The translations under genes and the position numbers were made by a program. Under the pieces are notes generated by a model. That model was not told where the DNA came from and made no database searches. It saw only the letters and a list, made by a program, of their open reading frames with translations. 64,000 nucleotides of DNA from positions 6,696,001 to 6,760,000 of the forward strand of contig NZ_CP109479.1 of NCBI RefSeq assembly GCF_036227485.1, given 5' to 3'. Of the stretch, positions 23,173-32,015 are shown piece after piece; position 1 is the stretch's first letter, and the number at the start of each line of letters is the position of its first letter. This stretch comes from Streptomyces sp. NBC_01451. GTDB taxonomy: Bacteria; Actinomycetota; Actinomycetes; Streptomycetales; Streptomycetaceae.

Positions 23173-24605
23173 CCGGCCGCAAGGAACCCCTCATGACCGA
23201 GAACCCGAACACCAACCGACTCGTCGTCCTGGACATCGTCGGACTCACCCCCGCCCTCCTGCGCCACATGCCCGCCGTCGCAGCCCTCGGCGACCGCGGC
23301 TTCCAGGCCACCCTCGGCACCACGCTCCCCGCCGTCACCTGCACCGCCCAGTCGACCTTCCTCACCGGCGAACTCCCCTCCACACACGGCGCGGTGGCCA
23401 ACGGCTGGTACTTCCGCGATCTCGGCGAGGTACTCCTCTGGCGGCAGCACAACGCCCTCGTCGGCGGCGAGAAGATCTGGGACGCGGCCCGAAAGCAGTC
23501 GCCCGGCTACAAGGTCGCCAACATCTGCTGGTGGTACGCCATGGGCGCCGACGTCGACTGGACGGTGACCCCGCGCCCGATCTACTACTCCGACGGCCGC
23601 AAGGAACCCGACTGCTACACCTGGCCGCCCTCCCTGCACGACGAACTCACCGACCGACTGGGCCCGTTCCCCCTGTTCACCTACTGGGGCCCGAACGCCG
23701 GCATGCCCTCCACCCAGTGGATCCTGGGCGCCGCCCGCCAGATCTTCGACGAACACGACCCCGACCTGACCCTGGTCTACATCCCGCAGATGGACTACGA
23801 ACCCCAGCGCTCCGGCCCGCAGTCCGAGGCGTCGATCAGTGCCGCCCGCCAACTCGACGACGCCCTGCGCCCGTTGATCGACCACTTCCTGGCCGCCGGC
23901 GCCACGGTGGTGGCGCTGAGCGAGTACGGGATCACCCCGGTCTCCCGCCCCGTGGACATCAACCGGGCCCTGCGCCGGGCCGGGCTGCTGGAGGTGCACA
24001 CCCAGGACGGCATGGAGTACCTCGACCCCTGGACCTCGCGCGCCTTCGCCGTCGCCGACCACCAGGTGGCGCACATCTACGTCCGGGACCCGGCCGACGT
24101 ACGCGAAGTCGCCAAGATCGTCGGTGAACTCGACGGTGTGGAGCAGGTGCTGGGCGAGATGGGCAAGGCGGCCCAGGGACTGGACCACGAGCGCTCGGGA
24201 GAACTGGTCGCGGTGGCGGACGCCGACGCCTGGTTCACGTACTACTACTGGCTCGACGACGACCGGGCCCCCGACTTCGCCCGCCAGGTCGAGATCCACC
24301 GCAAGCCCGGCTACGACCCCGCCGAACTGCTGTGGGACGACACCGTCCCGTCGGTGAAACTGCATGCGGCCGGTCAACTCGCCCGCAAGAAGCTGGGGTT
24401 CCGTTACCGCATGCAGACCGTCCCGCTGGACCCCTCGGGCGTCCGCGGCAGCCACGGCCGCCTCCCGAGCGACCCCGACCACGGCCCCGTACTGCTGTGT
24501 TCCGAACCGGAGCACGGCAGCGAGGCCATCGCCGCCACCGACGTCAAGACCCTGCTGCTGAAACTCGCCGGCCTGCCCACCCCCACACCCACCGACCACG
24601 CCTAG
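23169..24605 (+). CDS. eboF: Alkaline phosphatase/nucleotide pyrophosphatase superfamily protein (EboF-like)
   Basis: A 478-residue phosphodiesterase/pyrophosphatase-type protein. The first metal Asp is in LVVLDIVGLTP (~19), the Thr nucleophile in LPAVTCTAQSTFLTG (~62), then VYIPQMDYEPQR (~200) and LSEYGITPV (~253) give further ligand positions. It could cleave phosphodiesters or pyrophosphates of a prenyl- or sugar-linked metabolite. No signal peptide is seen, so it is probably cytosolic. Its ATG overlaps the eboE stop. It ends the tightly coupled eboA-B-E-F block; a GC-rich hairpin follows. Confidence 0.75.
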   Translation: MTGRKEPLMTENPNTNRLVVLDIVGLTPALLRHMPAVAALGDRGFQATLGTTLPAVTCTAQSTFLTGELPSTHGAVANGWYFRDLGEVLLWRQHNALVGGEKIWDAARKQSPGYKVANICWWYAMGADVDWTVTPRPIYYSDGRKEPDCYTWPPSLHDELTDRLGPFPLFTYWGPNAGMPSTQWILGAARQIFDEHDPDLTLVYIPQMDYEPQRSGPQSEASISAARQLDDALRPLIDHFLAAGATVVALSEYGITPVSRPVDINRALRRAGLLEVHTQDGMEYLDPWTSRAFAVADHQVAHIYVRDPADVREVAKIVGELDGVEQVLGEMGKAAQGLDHERSGELVAVADADAWFTYYYWLDDDRAPDFARQVEIHRKPGYDPAELLWDDTVPSVKLHAAGQLARKKLGFRYRMQTVPLDPSGVRGSHGRLPSDPDHGPVLLCSEPEHGSEAIAATDVKTLLLKLAGLPTPTPTDHA

Positions 24606-25003
24606 GCACCGGCCACGGCTTCGGCCGGCCCGGCTGCGGGTTTTCGTCGGCCACGCCCTGGCACCGACCTGACCTGACCTGGTCTTGTCTTGCCTTGGCG
24701 CCGACCGCGGCCCGGTCCCGACCGGGCCGCGGACACCGGCCACGGTCTGGCGCCGACAGAGCCTCGCCCCCGCCCCTGCCGCAGGCGTCGGCCGGGCTCG
24801 GGCGCACCGCCTGTGCCTGGGTACGGCCGTCCAGGCACCGGCCGTGCGGGAGGCGCCGCCGATACGCGGACACGGCGACCTCCGCTACCTCCGCCGCCTC
24901 CGCCAACCGCTGTCGCCCCCTGGTCCCGGCAGCCCGCCCCGACCCCCACCCCCACCACACACTCCACTCCCACCTCCACCCCCACCACATGGAGACATCG
25001 ACC
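24606..25003. other. 398-bp gap between ebo-type cluster and P450
   Basis: No convincing gene is seen. It holds short direct repeats (GACCTGACCTGACCTGG around 24670), a strong inverted repeat at 24705-24732, and a C-rich tract before the P450 start. Reading frames through it are low-complexity Pro/Arg/His runs. Confidence 0.6.
24705..24732 (+). terminator. GC-rich hairpin downstream of eboF
   Basis: CCGCGGCCCGGTC (24705-24717) pairs exactly with GACCGGGCCGCGG (24720-24732) across two bases. It lies 100 bp past the eboF stop and would end the ebo transcript before the P450 gene. No U-run. Confidence 0.55.
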
Positions 25004-26194
25004 ATGTCCGAGACGACGTTCCCCCCATTGCCCATGCGCCGCACCACCCTCCTCGACCCGCCCGCAGAGTTCACCCTGCTGCGTGAGCAGGGCCGGATCA
25101 GCCGGATCGCGCTCTGGGGCGGCAACACCCCCTGGCTGGTCACCCGGCACGAGGACGCCCGTGCCGTCCTGGCGGACGCCCGCTTCAGCTCCGAGAACCA
25201 CCGGGAGGGGTTCCCCGGCCTCCAGCCGACCCCGCCACCCCGCACCCCCGGCCAGCTCTTCGCCATGGACGCGCCCGACCACACCCGGCTGCGCCGGATG
25301 CTGATCCCCGACTTCACCTTCCGTCGCGCCGAGGAACTGCGCCCGTCCATCCAGCAGTTGACCGACCGGCTCATCGACGACCTGGTGGCCAAGGGGCCCG
25401 ACGTCGATCTGGTGGAGCACTTCACCCTGCCGCTGCCACTGCTCGTGATCTGCGAGCTTCTCGGAGTTCCGTACGCGGACCGGGAGTTCATCCATCGCCA
25501 TGCCGCCGCGTTCGCCACCGTGACCGACGGTCCCGAGGCGATGCGGGCGGGCTGGGGCGCACTGTTCGGATACCTCATGGAGCTGCTGGCCGCCAAGACC
25601 GCCGACCCAGGCGACGACCTGCTCAGCAGGCTCGCGGCCGAACGGGTGGCCACCGGCGAGGCAACCGCCGCCGAGGCGGCCGGACTTGCCGTGATGCTGC
25701 TGATCGCGGGCCATGAGACGACGGCGAGCATGCTGTCGCTCGGCGTGGTGACCCTGCTGTCCCACCCGGCCCAACTGGTGGCCCTACAGGCCGATCCGGA
25801 GCTGGTGCCGGGAGCCGTCGAGGAACTCCTGCGCTATCTCACGGTCGTTCACGTCGGGATGCGGCGCATCGCCACCCAGGACGTGGAGATCGGCGGCGTC
25901 ACCGTACGGGCCGGGGAGGGCGTCGTCGTCGCGCTCCAGGCCGCCAACCGGGACCCCGGCGTGTTCCCGGACCCGGACGCCTTCGACATCACCCGGGACA
26001 CCCAGCACCATCTGACGTTCAGCCACGGCCTGCACAACTGTCTGGGCCAGTCCCTCGCCCGCGCCGAACTCCAGATCGCCCTGCCCACCCTGTTCCGCCG
26101 CCTGCCCGGCCTACGGCTGACTGCCCCGGCCGAGGTGTACGCCCACGAGGGCCGCGCCGTCCACGGCGTACGCACCCTCCCCGTCACCTGGTAG
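25004..26194 (+). CDS. Cytochrome P450
   Basis: A 396-residue soluble bacterial P450. The I-helix oxygen-activation motif AGHETT lies near residue 235, the K-helix ExxR is in EELLR (~275), and the heme loop is FSHGLHNCLGQSLAR with the axial Cys near 345. The overall sequence resembles the CYP105/CYP107 type, which need separate ferredoxin and reductase; none is adjacent. The start ATG 25004 has GGAG eight bases upstream; ATG 24989 is possible. It follows the ebo-type cluster in the same direction and may tailor the same metabolite, but the 398-bp gap with a hairpin leaves this open. Confidence 0.92.
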   Translation: MSETTFPPLPMRRTTLLDPPAEFTLLREQGRISRIALWGGNTPWLVTRHEDARAVLADARFSSENHREGFPGLQPTPPPRTPGQLFAMDAPDHTRLRRMLIPDFTFRRAEELRPSIQQLTDRLIDDLVAKGPDVDLVEHFTLPLPLLVICELLGVPYADREFIHRHAAAFATVTDGPEAMRAGWGALFGYLMELLAAKTADPGDDLLSRLAAERVATGEATAAEAAGLAVMLLIAGHETTASMLSLGVVTLLSHPAQLVALQADPELVPGAVEELLRYLTVVHVGMRRIATQDVEIGGVTVRAGEGVVVALQAANRDPGVFPDPDAFDITRDTQHHLTFSHGLHNCLGQSLARAELQIALPTLFRRLPGLRLTAPAEVYAHEGRAVHGVRTLPVTW

Positions 26195-26245
26195 TACGAC
26201 CGGAGCGAGCAGTACGACCATTACGACCTCCAACTCGCCCTCCCC

Positions 26246-28396
26246 TCAAGGGCGTACGGTCTCCAGCCGTACCGCGCACGCCTTGAACTCCGGCATCCGT
26301 GAGGTCGGGTCGAGGGCCGGATTGGTCAGCGTGTTGGCCCGGCCCTCGCCCGGCCAGTGGAAGGGCATGAAGACGGTGTCGTCGCGGATCGAGGTGGTGA
26401 TCCGCGCCGGCGCCACCGCCCGCCCGCGCCGCGACACGACGGCGATGGCGTCGCCCTCCCCGGCGCCCAGCCGTGCGGCCAGCCGGGGGTGCAACTCCAC
26501 GAACGGCCCGGGCGCGGCGGCGTTCAGCTCGTCGACCCGCCGCGTCTGGGCCCCGGACTGGTACTGGGCCACGACCCGCCCGGTGGTCAGCAGTACCGGG
26601 TACTCGGCGTCCGGCTCCTCGGCGATCGGCCGGTACGTCACCGGCGCGAACCGGGCCCGCCCGTCCTCGGTCCCGAACCGGTCGAGGAAGAGACGGGGCG
26701 AACCGGGATGCGGCGCCGCCTGCGACCGGTCGCCGCGCCCGTGCCGAGGGCGCTCCCGCTGCTCCTCGTGCTGCTCGTCCCGCTGGTCGTCCTGTGCCGG
26801 GCAGGGCCAGAAGACGCCGTTCTCCTCGGCGAGCCGCCGGTAGGTGATCCCCGAGTAGTCGGCGATCCCGCCCGCGCTGGCCCGCCGCAGCTCCTCGAAG
26901 ACCTCCTCGGGGTCGACCGGGAACCCCTTCTCCACTCCGGCGCGCGCGGCGAGTTGATGCAGAACGTACAGATCGCTGCGGACCCCGTCCGGGGGAGTGA
27001 CGGCCTGTCGGCGCAGGAGCACCCGGCCCTCCAGATTGGTCGTCGTGCCGGTCTCCTCCGCCCACTGGGTCACGGGCAGGACGACATCGGCGAGCGCGGC
27101 CGTCTCGGACAGCACGACATCCGCGACGGCCAGGAAGTCCAGTGATTCGAGGCGCTGTTGGATGTGCGCGGCCCGCGGCGCGGACACCACCGGGTTGGAC
27201 CCCATCAACAGCAGGGAGCGGATGTCGGAGCCGAGCGCGTCGAGGAGTTCGTACGCGCTCAGCCCGGGCCCGGGCAGCGAGTCCGGGTCGACGCCCCACA
27301 CGCCGGCCACATGGCGGCGCGCCTCCGGGTCGGTCAGCTTGCGGTAACCGGGCAACTGGTCGGCCTTCTGGCCGTGTTCACGCCCGCCCTGCCCGTTGCC
27401 CTGCCCGGTCAGACACCCGTATCCGGAGTACGGCTTCCCCGAACGCCCGGTCGCCAGACACAGGTTGATCCACGCGCTCACCGTGTCCGTCCCCTTGGAC
27501 TGCTGCTCGGGTCCACGCGCGGTGAGCACCATCGCGTTGTCCGGCTCGCAGAACATCCGGACGGCCTCGCGGAGTTGGGGCACGGGCACCCCGGTGATCC
27601 GCTCCACGTACTCCGGCCAGTGGGCCATCGCCGCCGCCCGGGTCTCCTCCCAGCCGCTCGTCCGCTCCTCGATGTACGCCTCGTCGGTGCGCCCCTGGGA
27701 CACGACCAGGTGCAACAGACCGAGGGCGAGCGCGAGATCGGTACCGGGACGCGGCGCGAGATGCAGATCGGCCTGCTCGGCGGTACGGGTCCGACGCGGA
27801 TCGATGACGATCAACGTCCCCCCGTTCTGCTTGAGTTCGGTGAGGTAGCGGAGAGCGGGCGGCATGGTCTCGGCGAGATTGGAGCCGACGAGGATGACGC
27901 ATCCGGTCCTGGGAATGTCCTCCATGGGGAAGGGCAGCCCCCGGTCGATCCCGAAAGCCCTGTTCCCGGCGGCGGCGGCGGACGACATGCAGAAGCGCCC
28001 GTTGTAGTCGATCTGGGAGGTCCCGAGAACGACTCGCGCGAACTTCCCCAGCGCGTAGGCCTTCTCGTTCGTCAGCCCGCCCCCGCCGAAGACACCGCAC
28101 GCGTCCGGGCCATGCTCCGTACGCGTGCGGGTCAGTCCTTCGGCCACCCGGTCCAGCGCCTCCTCCCAGGAGGCGGGTACGAGGACCCCGTCGCGCCGGA
28201 CCAGCGGCTCGGTCAGCCGCAGCGCCGGCGACAGCAGGGCGGGCGCGGTGCGCCCCTTGCCGCAGAGGGCCCCGCGGTTGACCGGGAAGTCGACGCGTTC
28301 GGAGACCGTGACGCCACCGCCTGCTGCCGGCGTGAGGTTCATCCCGCACTGCAGGGCGCAGTACGGGCAGTGCGTGGGCGTCACGGAGGTCTCCAT
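26246..28396 (-). CDS. nasA: Assimilatory nitrate reductase catalytic subunit (molybdopterin)
   Basis: A 716-residue cytosolic molybdopterin oxidoreductase. The N-terminal [4Fe-4S] ligands are CPYCALQC with a fourth Cys in GALCGKGR (~residues 10-46). The molybdopterin regions include GVFGGGGLTNEKAYALGKFAR, GSNLAETMPPALRYL and the C-terminal dinucleotide-binding domain beginning YPVLLTTGRVVAQYQSG. It reduces nitrate to nitrite for NirBD. An unusual, highly charged insertion (about 26725-26805; Asp/Glu/Gln/Arg/His-rich) sits between domains. No Tat signal is present, fitting an assimilatory enzyme. A GlnR-like site lies 23-49 bp upstream. Confidence 0.9.
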   Translation of the reverse strand: METSVTPTHCPYCALQCGMNLTPAAGGGVTVSERVDFPVNRGALCGKGRTAPALLSPALRLTEPLVRRDGVLVPASWEEALDRVAEGLTRTRTEHGPDACGVFGGGGLTNEKAYALGKFARVVLGTSQIDYNGRFCMSSAAAAGNRAFGIDRGLPFPMEDIPRTGCVILVGSNLAETMPPALRYLTELKQNGGTLIVIDPRRTRTAEQADLHLAPRPGTDLALALGLLHLVVSQGRTDEAYIEERTSGWEETRAAAMAHWPEYVERITGVPVPQLREAVRMFCEPDNAMVLTARGPEQQSKGTDTVSAWINLCLATGRSGKPYSGYGCLTGQGNGQGGREHGQKADQLPGYRKLTDPEARRHVAGVWGVDPDSLPGPGLSAYELLDALGSDIRSLLLMGSNPVVSAPRAAHIQQRLESLDFLAVADVVLSETAALADVVLPVTQWAEETGTTTNLEGRVLLRRQAVTPPDGVRSDLYVLHQLAARAGVEKGFPVDPEEVFEELRRASAGGIADYSGITYRRLAEENGVFWPCPAQDDQRDEQHEEQRERPRHGRGDRSQAAPHPGSPRLFLDRFGTEDGRARFAPVTYRPIAEEPDAEYPVLLTTGRVVAQYQSGAQTRRVDELNAAAPGPFVELHPRLAARLGAGEGDAIAVVSRRGRAVAPARITTSIRDDTVFMPFHWPGEGRANTLTNPALDPTSRMPEFKACAVRLETVRP

Positions 28397-28418
28397 ACCG
28401 TCAGCGTGCGGCGCCCGT

Positions 28419-28445
28419 GTTACACCCCGGAACGCCCCCCGTTAC
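28419..28445. promoter_or_regulatory. GlnR-like site upstream of nitrate reductase (candidate)
   Basis: On the plus strand GTTAC (28419-28423), six bases, GAACG (28430-28434), six bases, GTTAC (28441-28445). This is close to the GlnR consensus gTnAc-n6-GaAAc repeated on an 11-bp period. Nitrate and nitrite reductase genes are known GlnR targets in Streptomyces; binding here is inferred. Confidence 0.6.
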
Positions 28446-28494
28446 ACACCAGGCACGGGGACCTCCCGGGAGGCCGGTGCCGCCGGTGAGGTTC

Positions 28495-29235
28495 TCACCC
28501 CGTGCTCGCCCGCAAGGCCCGCTGAACCCCCACCTCCACCGGCCCCAGGAACCGCGGATCGGGCTCGAACACCGCGTCCAGTGCCGCCTTGCCCGCCGCG
28601 AAGATCTCCCGCGCCCCGCCGTAGTACCACGTCACGTCGTGCCTGGCCTCGACCCCGACCCCGTACGAATCCACCCCCGCGGCCTCGCACAGCGCGACAG
28701 CGCGACGGATATGGAACCCCTGACTGATCAGCACCGCCCGGTCGACCCCGAATATCCTCTTCGCCCGGACACAGGAGTCCCAGGTGTCGAACCCGGCGTA
28801 GTCGCTCACGATCCGCCCGTCCGGCACCCCGTGCCGGGTCAGATACGCCCGCATCGCGTCCGGCTCGTCATAGTCCTCGCGGCTGTTGTCCCCGGTGACG
28901 AGCACCACCCTGACCCGCCCCGCCCGGTACAGCTCCGCCGCCGCGTCCAGCCGGTGCGCGAGATACGGAGACGGCTCCCCGTCCCACAGCCCGGCACCGA
29001 AGACGACGGCGACATCGGTACGCGGCGCGTCCGCGACATCACGCAGCCGGTCACCCGTGGCGACGAACATCCACGTGGCCGGCAGCAACGCCAGCACGCA
29101 CAGCGCCATCACGACCTGCACGGCCCGCCGCTGCCCGGCCCGCGTACAAGGCAGACGCACACGCGAACGCAAAGACTCCAAGGACACCAAGGTCACCAAG
29201 GACGCCCATGATCCACGCGCCTTCGGACTGCTCAT
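28495..29235 (-). CDS. SanA/YdcF (DUF218) family membrane protein
   Basis: A 246-residue protein with one N-terminal membrane helix (VVMALCVLALLPATWMFVATG) and a DUF218 domain. Family blocks visible are VAVVFGAGLWDGEPSPYLAHRLDAA, VVLVTGDNSREDYDEPDAMRAYL and AVLISQGFHIRRAVALCEAAGVDSYGV. Escherichia coli SanA affects envelope permeability and vancomycin sensitivity at high temperature; YdcF binds S-adenosylmethionine. The role here is presumably in the cell envelope. It is upstream of nasA in the same direction but with its own promoter region likely. Confidence 0.85.
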   Translation of the reverse strand: MSSPKARGSWASLVTLVSLESLRSRVRLPCTRAGQRRAVQVVMALCVLALLPATWMFVATGDRLRDVADAPRTDVAVVFGAGLWDGEPSPYLAHRLDAAAELYRAGRVRVVLVTGDNSREDYDEPDAMRAYLTRHGVPDGRIVSDYAGFDTWDSCVRAKRIFGVDRAVLISQGFHIRRAVALCEAAGVDSYGVGVEARHDVTWYYGGAREIFAAGKAALDAVFEPDPRFLGPVEVGVQRALRASTG

Positions 29236-29457
29236 CGGACGGGTCCCTCCCAGGTGGCCCTCGGTGGCCTTCGATCAAGGAAGACGCCGCCGACACCGCC
29301 CCGGTTCGCCGCCCTCGACGTGACCAGCTTCACTCGGCCACAGGAAACCGCAGGTCAGACAAGCTCACACACCACTTGCCCCCCACCGTGAACGCCCGGA
29401 AAAGACCCGTCATTCATGCGCAACGGCGCGGCAACCTCGTACCGTCACGATCGGTGC

Positions 29458-30366
29458 ATGACGCCGTCGCCCCGTTCGCACGACGAGTCCACGCAGATCC
29501 CGCAGAGCCCCCGGCCGCCCGGAGGCGCCCACCTCGACAGTACGGCGCAAATCATGGACCGGATCACCAGCCAGCTCGGCAGCCAGCTCAGCCTCGTCTC
29601 GCTCGACGGCAGCCGCCGTCCCGCCCCGCCCGCACTCGTCCTGGTGGGCCACGGCAGCCGCGACCCGCGCGCCCTGAGCACCGTCGGCGCGCTCGCCGAA
29701 CGGGTCCGCGAACTGCGCCCCGACCTGCCCGTGCACCTGGGGCACATCGAGCTGAACGCGCCCCTGCTCCCGGACACGCTCGCGGGACTCGGCACCGCCG
29801 AGGCCGTCCTCGTACCGCTGCTGCTCAGCCGCGGCTACCACGTCAAGCAGGACATCCCGGAGATGGCCGCGGCAGCATCGGCACGCACGCGCGTGGCCGC
29901 CCCGCTCGGCCCGCACCCCCTGCTCGTCGAGACCCTGTACGCCCGTCTCGTCGAGGCCGGCTGGCGCACCCGGATGACGGACGAGCAGCGCCGGTCGAGC
30001 GCGGTCGTCCTCGCCGCCGCCGGTTCCCGGGACCCCGACTCGGACAGCGACACCCGCCGCACCGCCCGGCTCCTCGCCGAACGCCTGGGCGTGCCCGTCG
30101 TACCGGCGTACGCCACCACCGCCGCGCCGACCGTCCCCGCGGCCGTACGCGCCCTGGCCGCCCGTGGCCGTCACCGGGTCGCCGTGGCCTCGTACTTCAC
30201 CGCCCCGGGCCGCTTCGCCACGGAGTGCGCCGAGGCGGCCCCCTGGATCGCCGCGGCCCCCCTGGGCGCCCACCCGTCCATGGCCCACCTGATCCTCCAC
30301 CGCTACGACGAGACCGTAGCGTTCCCCGTAAAGTCCTCGCCCCGAGAGCTGGCGCCAGCCATATAG
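29458..30366 (+). CDS. Sirohydrochlorin chelatase (CbiX-like)
   Basis: A 302-residue two-domain chelatase of the CbiX/SirB family. The active-site His lies in LVLVGHGSRDPRAL (~65) and the second domain carries AAAGSRDPDSDSDTRR (~187); HIELNAPLLPDTL and PLLLSRGYHVKQDIPEM are family blocks. It inserts Fe2+ (or Co2+) into sirohydrochlorin, giving siroheme for the nitrite reductase encoded 22 kb away. The ATG 29458 is used; a longer frame from 29416 is possible. The first ~50 residues are a non-conserved linker. Confidence 0.85.
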   Translation: MTPSPRSHDESTQIPQSPRPPGGAHLDSTAQIMDRITSQLGSQLSLVSLDGSRRPAPPALVLVGHGSRDPRALSTVGALAERVRELRPDLPVHLGHIELNAPLLPDTLAGLGTAEAVLVPLLLSRGYHVKQDIPEMAAAASARTRVAAPLGPHPLLVETLYARLVEAGWRTRMTDEQRRSSAVVLAAAGSRDPDSDSDTRRTARLLAERLGVPVVPAYATTAAPTVPAAVRALAARGRHRVAVASYFTAPGRFATECAEAAPWIAAAPLGAHPSMAHLILHRYDETVAFPVKSSPRELAPAI

Positions 30367-30368
30367 GG

Positions 30369-30384
30369 GCGCGGGGAACCGCGC
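30369..30384. repeat. Short extragenic hairpin (GGGGCGCGGGGAACC type)
   Basis: GCGCGG-GGAA-CCGCGC forms a 6-bp stem with a GGAA loop, three bases after the chelatase stop. The surrounding wording (ATAGGGGCGCGGGGAACCGC) matches an intergenic motif I recognise as frequent in Streptomyces genomes. It may be a terminator or a repetitive extragenic element. Confidence 0.5.
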
Positions 30385-30477
30385 GACAAGCCACAACCGA
30401 GCCGCACCCGCCGACGAAACAGCCCTCGGCAGACGCGCAGGCGAAACATACAAGCCCAAATTGTCAGCACCTGCCCT

Positions 30478-30483
30478 TACTGT
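30478..30483 (+). promoter_or_regulatory. -10 box at leaderless spacing before dgt
   Basis: TACTGT ends six bases before the ATG at 30490; no ribosome binding site is seen. TTGTCA at 30461-30466 is too close to be the partner -35. Confidence 0.4.
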
Positions 30484-30489
30484 CGAACC

Positions 30490-31851
30490 ATGGAAGGCAC
30501 ACGCACCAACACGACCCACACCCCCCAACCCCCCGAGCACGACGCCACCCCCACCGCCTACGACCCGACGGCAGTCGCCCGCTGGGCCGCCGAACCCGAC
30601 AAACGCCCGGGCCGCACCGCCTTCCAACGCGACCGCGCCCGCGTACTGCACTCCTCCGCCCTGCGACGGCTGGCCGGCAAGACCCAGGTGGTGACGCCCG
30701 GCACCCGCAGCCGGGTCTGGGACGCCAGCCCCCGTACGCGCCTCACGCACTCCCTGGAATGCGCCCAGGTCGGCAGTGAACTGGGCGCCGCCCTCGGCTG
30801 CGACCCCGACCTCGTCGAGGCGGCCTGTCTCTCGCACGACCTGGGCCACCCGCCCTTCGGGCACAACGGCGAACAGGCACTCAACGAGTTCGCGGCGGAC
30901 TGCGGCGGCTTCGAGGGCAACGCCCAGTCCCTCCGGCTCCTCACCCGGATCGAACCGAAGCGTTTCGTGCGCAGCGAACGCCTTGAGACCACGGGTGGAT
31001 CCGGCACCGCCGGCGAACTGGTCAGCGTGGGTCTCAACCTCACCCGGGCCACCCTCGACGCCGCCACCAAGTACCCCTGGCCACGCGGTGCGCACCCCAC
31101 CGACCCGGCCTCCCCGAAGTTCGGCGTCTACGACGACGACCGGCCGGTCTTCGACTGGGTCCGCCAGGGCGCCCCCGGGACCCGGACGACCTTCGAGGCC
31201 CAGGTCATGGACTGGGCGGACGACGTGGCGTACTCGGTGCACGACGTCGAGGACGGTCTGCACGCCGGTCACATCGACCCCAACTGCCTGCACGCCGAGC
31301 CCGAACGCCAGGAGATCTTCCGGGTCGCCACCGGCCGCTACGTGGCCGCGGACACCGACCCCGCCGAACTCGCCGAGGCCCTCGACCGCCTCCTCGACCA
31401 GGAGTGGTGGCCGCACGGGTACGACGGCACGGCCGTCGCCCAGGCCCGGCTGAAGGACGCCACCAGCCAGCTCATCGGCCGCTTCTGCCTGGCCGCCGAG
31501 GGCGCCACGCGCGCGGCGTACGGCACGGGCCGGCTCACGCGGTACGCGGCGGAACTGGTCGTCCCGCGCGCGGCCCGGCTGGAGTGCGCGGTCCTCAAGG
31601 CGGTCGCCGACCGGTACGTGATGCAGCGGGCCGAACAGGAACTGATCCGCGCCGACCAGCGCGTCGTCGTCGCCGAACTCGCCGAGGCGCTCACCGCCCG
31701 CGCCCCGGACGGCCTCGACCCCCAGTTCCGCGCGCTGTTCGACGAGGCGGCGGACGACCGTGCGCGCAAGCGGGTGATCGTCGACCAGATCGCGTCCCTC
31801 ACCGACGCGTCGGCGCGTTCGCTGCACGCACACCTGAAGGGCGGCATATGA
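30490..31851 (+). CDS. dgt: Deoxyguanosinetriphosphate triphosphohydrolase-like protein
   Basis: A 453-residue HD-domain dNTPase that hydrolyses dGTP to deoxyguanosine and triphosphate, controlling dNTP pools. The HD signature is [13 protein letters not shown] with [19 protein letters not shown] (~residues 82-140); the second metal Asp lies in [18 protein letters not shown] (~240). It is just upstream of the oxidoreductase and dnaG genes in the same direction, an order common in Streptomyces. The first ~30 residues are Thr/Pro-rich and probably disordered. Confidence 0.92.
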   Translation: MEGTRTNTTHTPQPPEHDATPTAYDPTAVARWAAEPDKRPGRTAFQRDRARVLHSSALRRLAGKTQVVTPGTRSRVWDASPRTRLTHSLECAQVGSELGAALGCDPDLVEAACLSHDLGHPPFGHNGEQALNEFAADCGGFEGNAQSLRLLTRIEPKRFVRSERLETTGGSGTAGELVSVGLNLTRATLDAATKYPWPRGAHPTDPASPKFGVYDDDRPVFDWVRQGAPGTRTTFEAQVMDWADDVAYSVHDVEDGLHAGHIDPNCLHAEPERQEIFRVATGRYVAADTDPAELAEALDRLLDQEWWPHGYDGTAVAQARLKDATSQLIGRFCLAAEGATRAAYGTGRLTRYAAELVVPRAARLECAVLKAVADRYVMQRAEQELIRADQRVVVAELAEALTARAPDGLDPQFRALFDEAADDRARKRVIVDQIASLTDASARSLHAHLKGGI

Positions 31852-31879
31852 CCCGCATATGACACAGATGTGACCCTGC

Positions 31880-31897
31880 GTGGCCTGATCGGGCCAC
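31880..31897 (+). terminator. Weak hairpin after dgt
   Basis: GTGGCC-TGATCG-GGCCAC, a 6-bp stem 28 bp past the dgt stop, without a U-run. Two copies of GGCACGAGCAACACG follow around 31955-31990, before the next gene. Confidence 0.4.
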
Positions 31898-32015
31898 ACC
31901 CTCTTCCCCCATCACACTCCGTGCGGGACGCTCCCCAGGGGGCACCCGTACAGAAGGCACGAGCAACACGCGGCACGAGCAACACGTGGCACCCGTTCTT
32001 ACGAGGAGGCATGAA

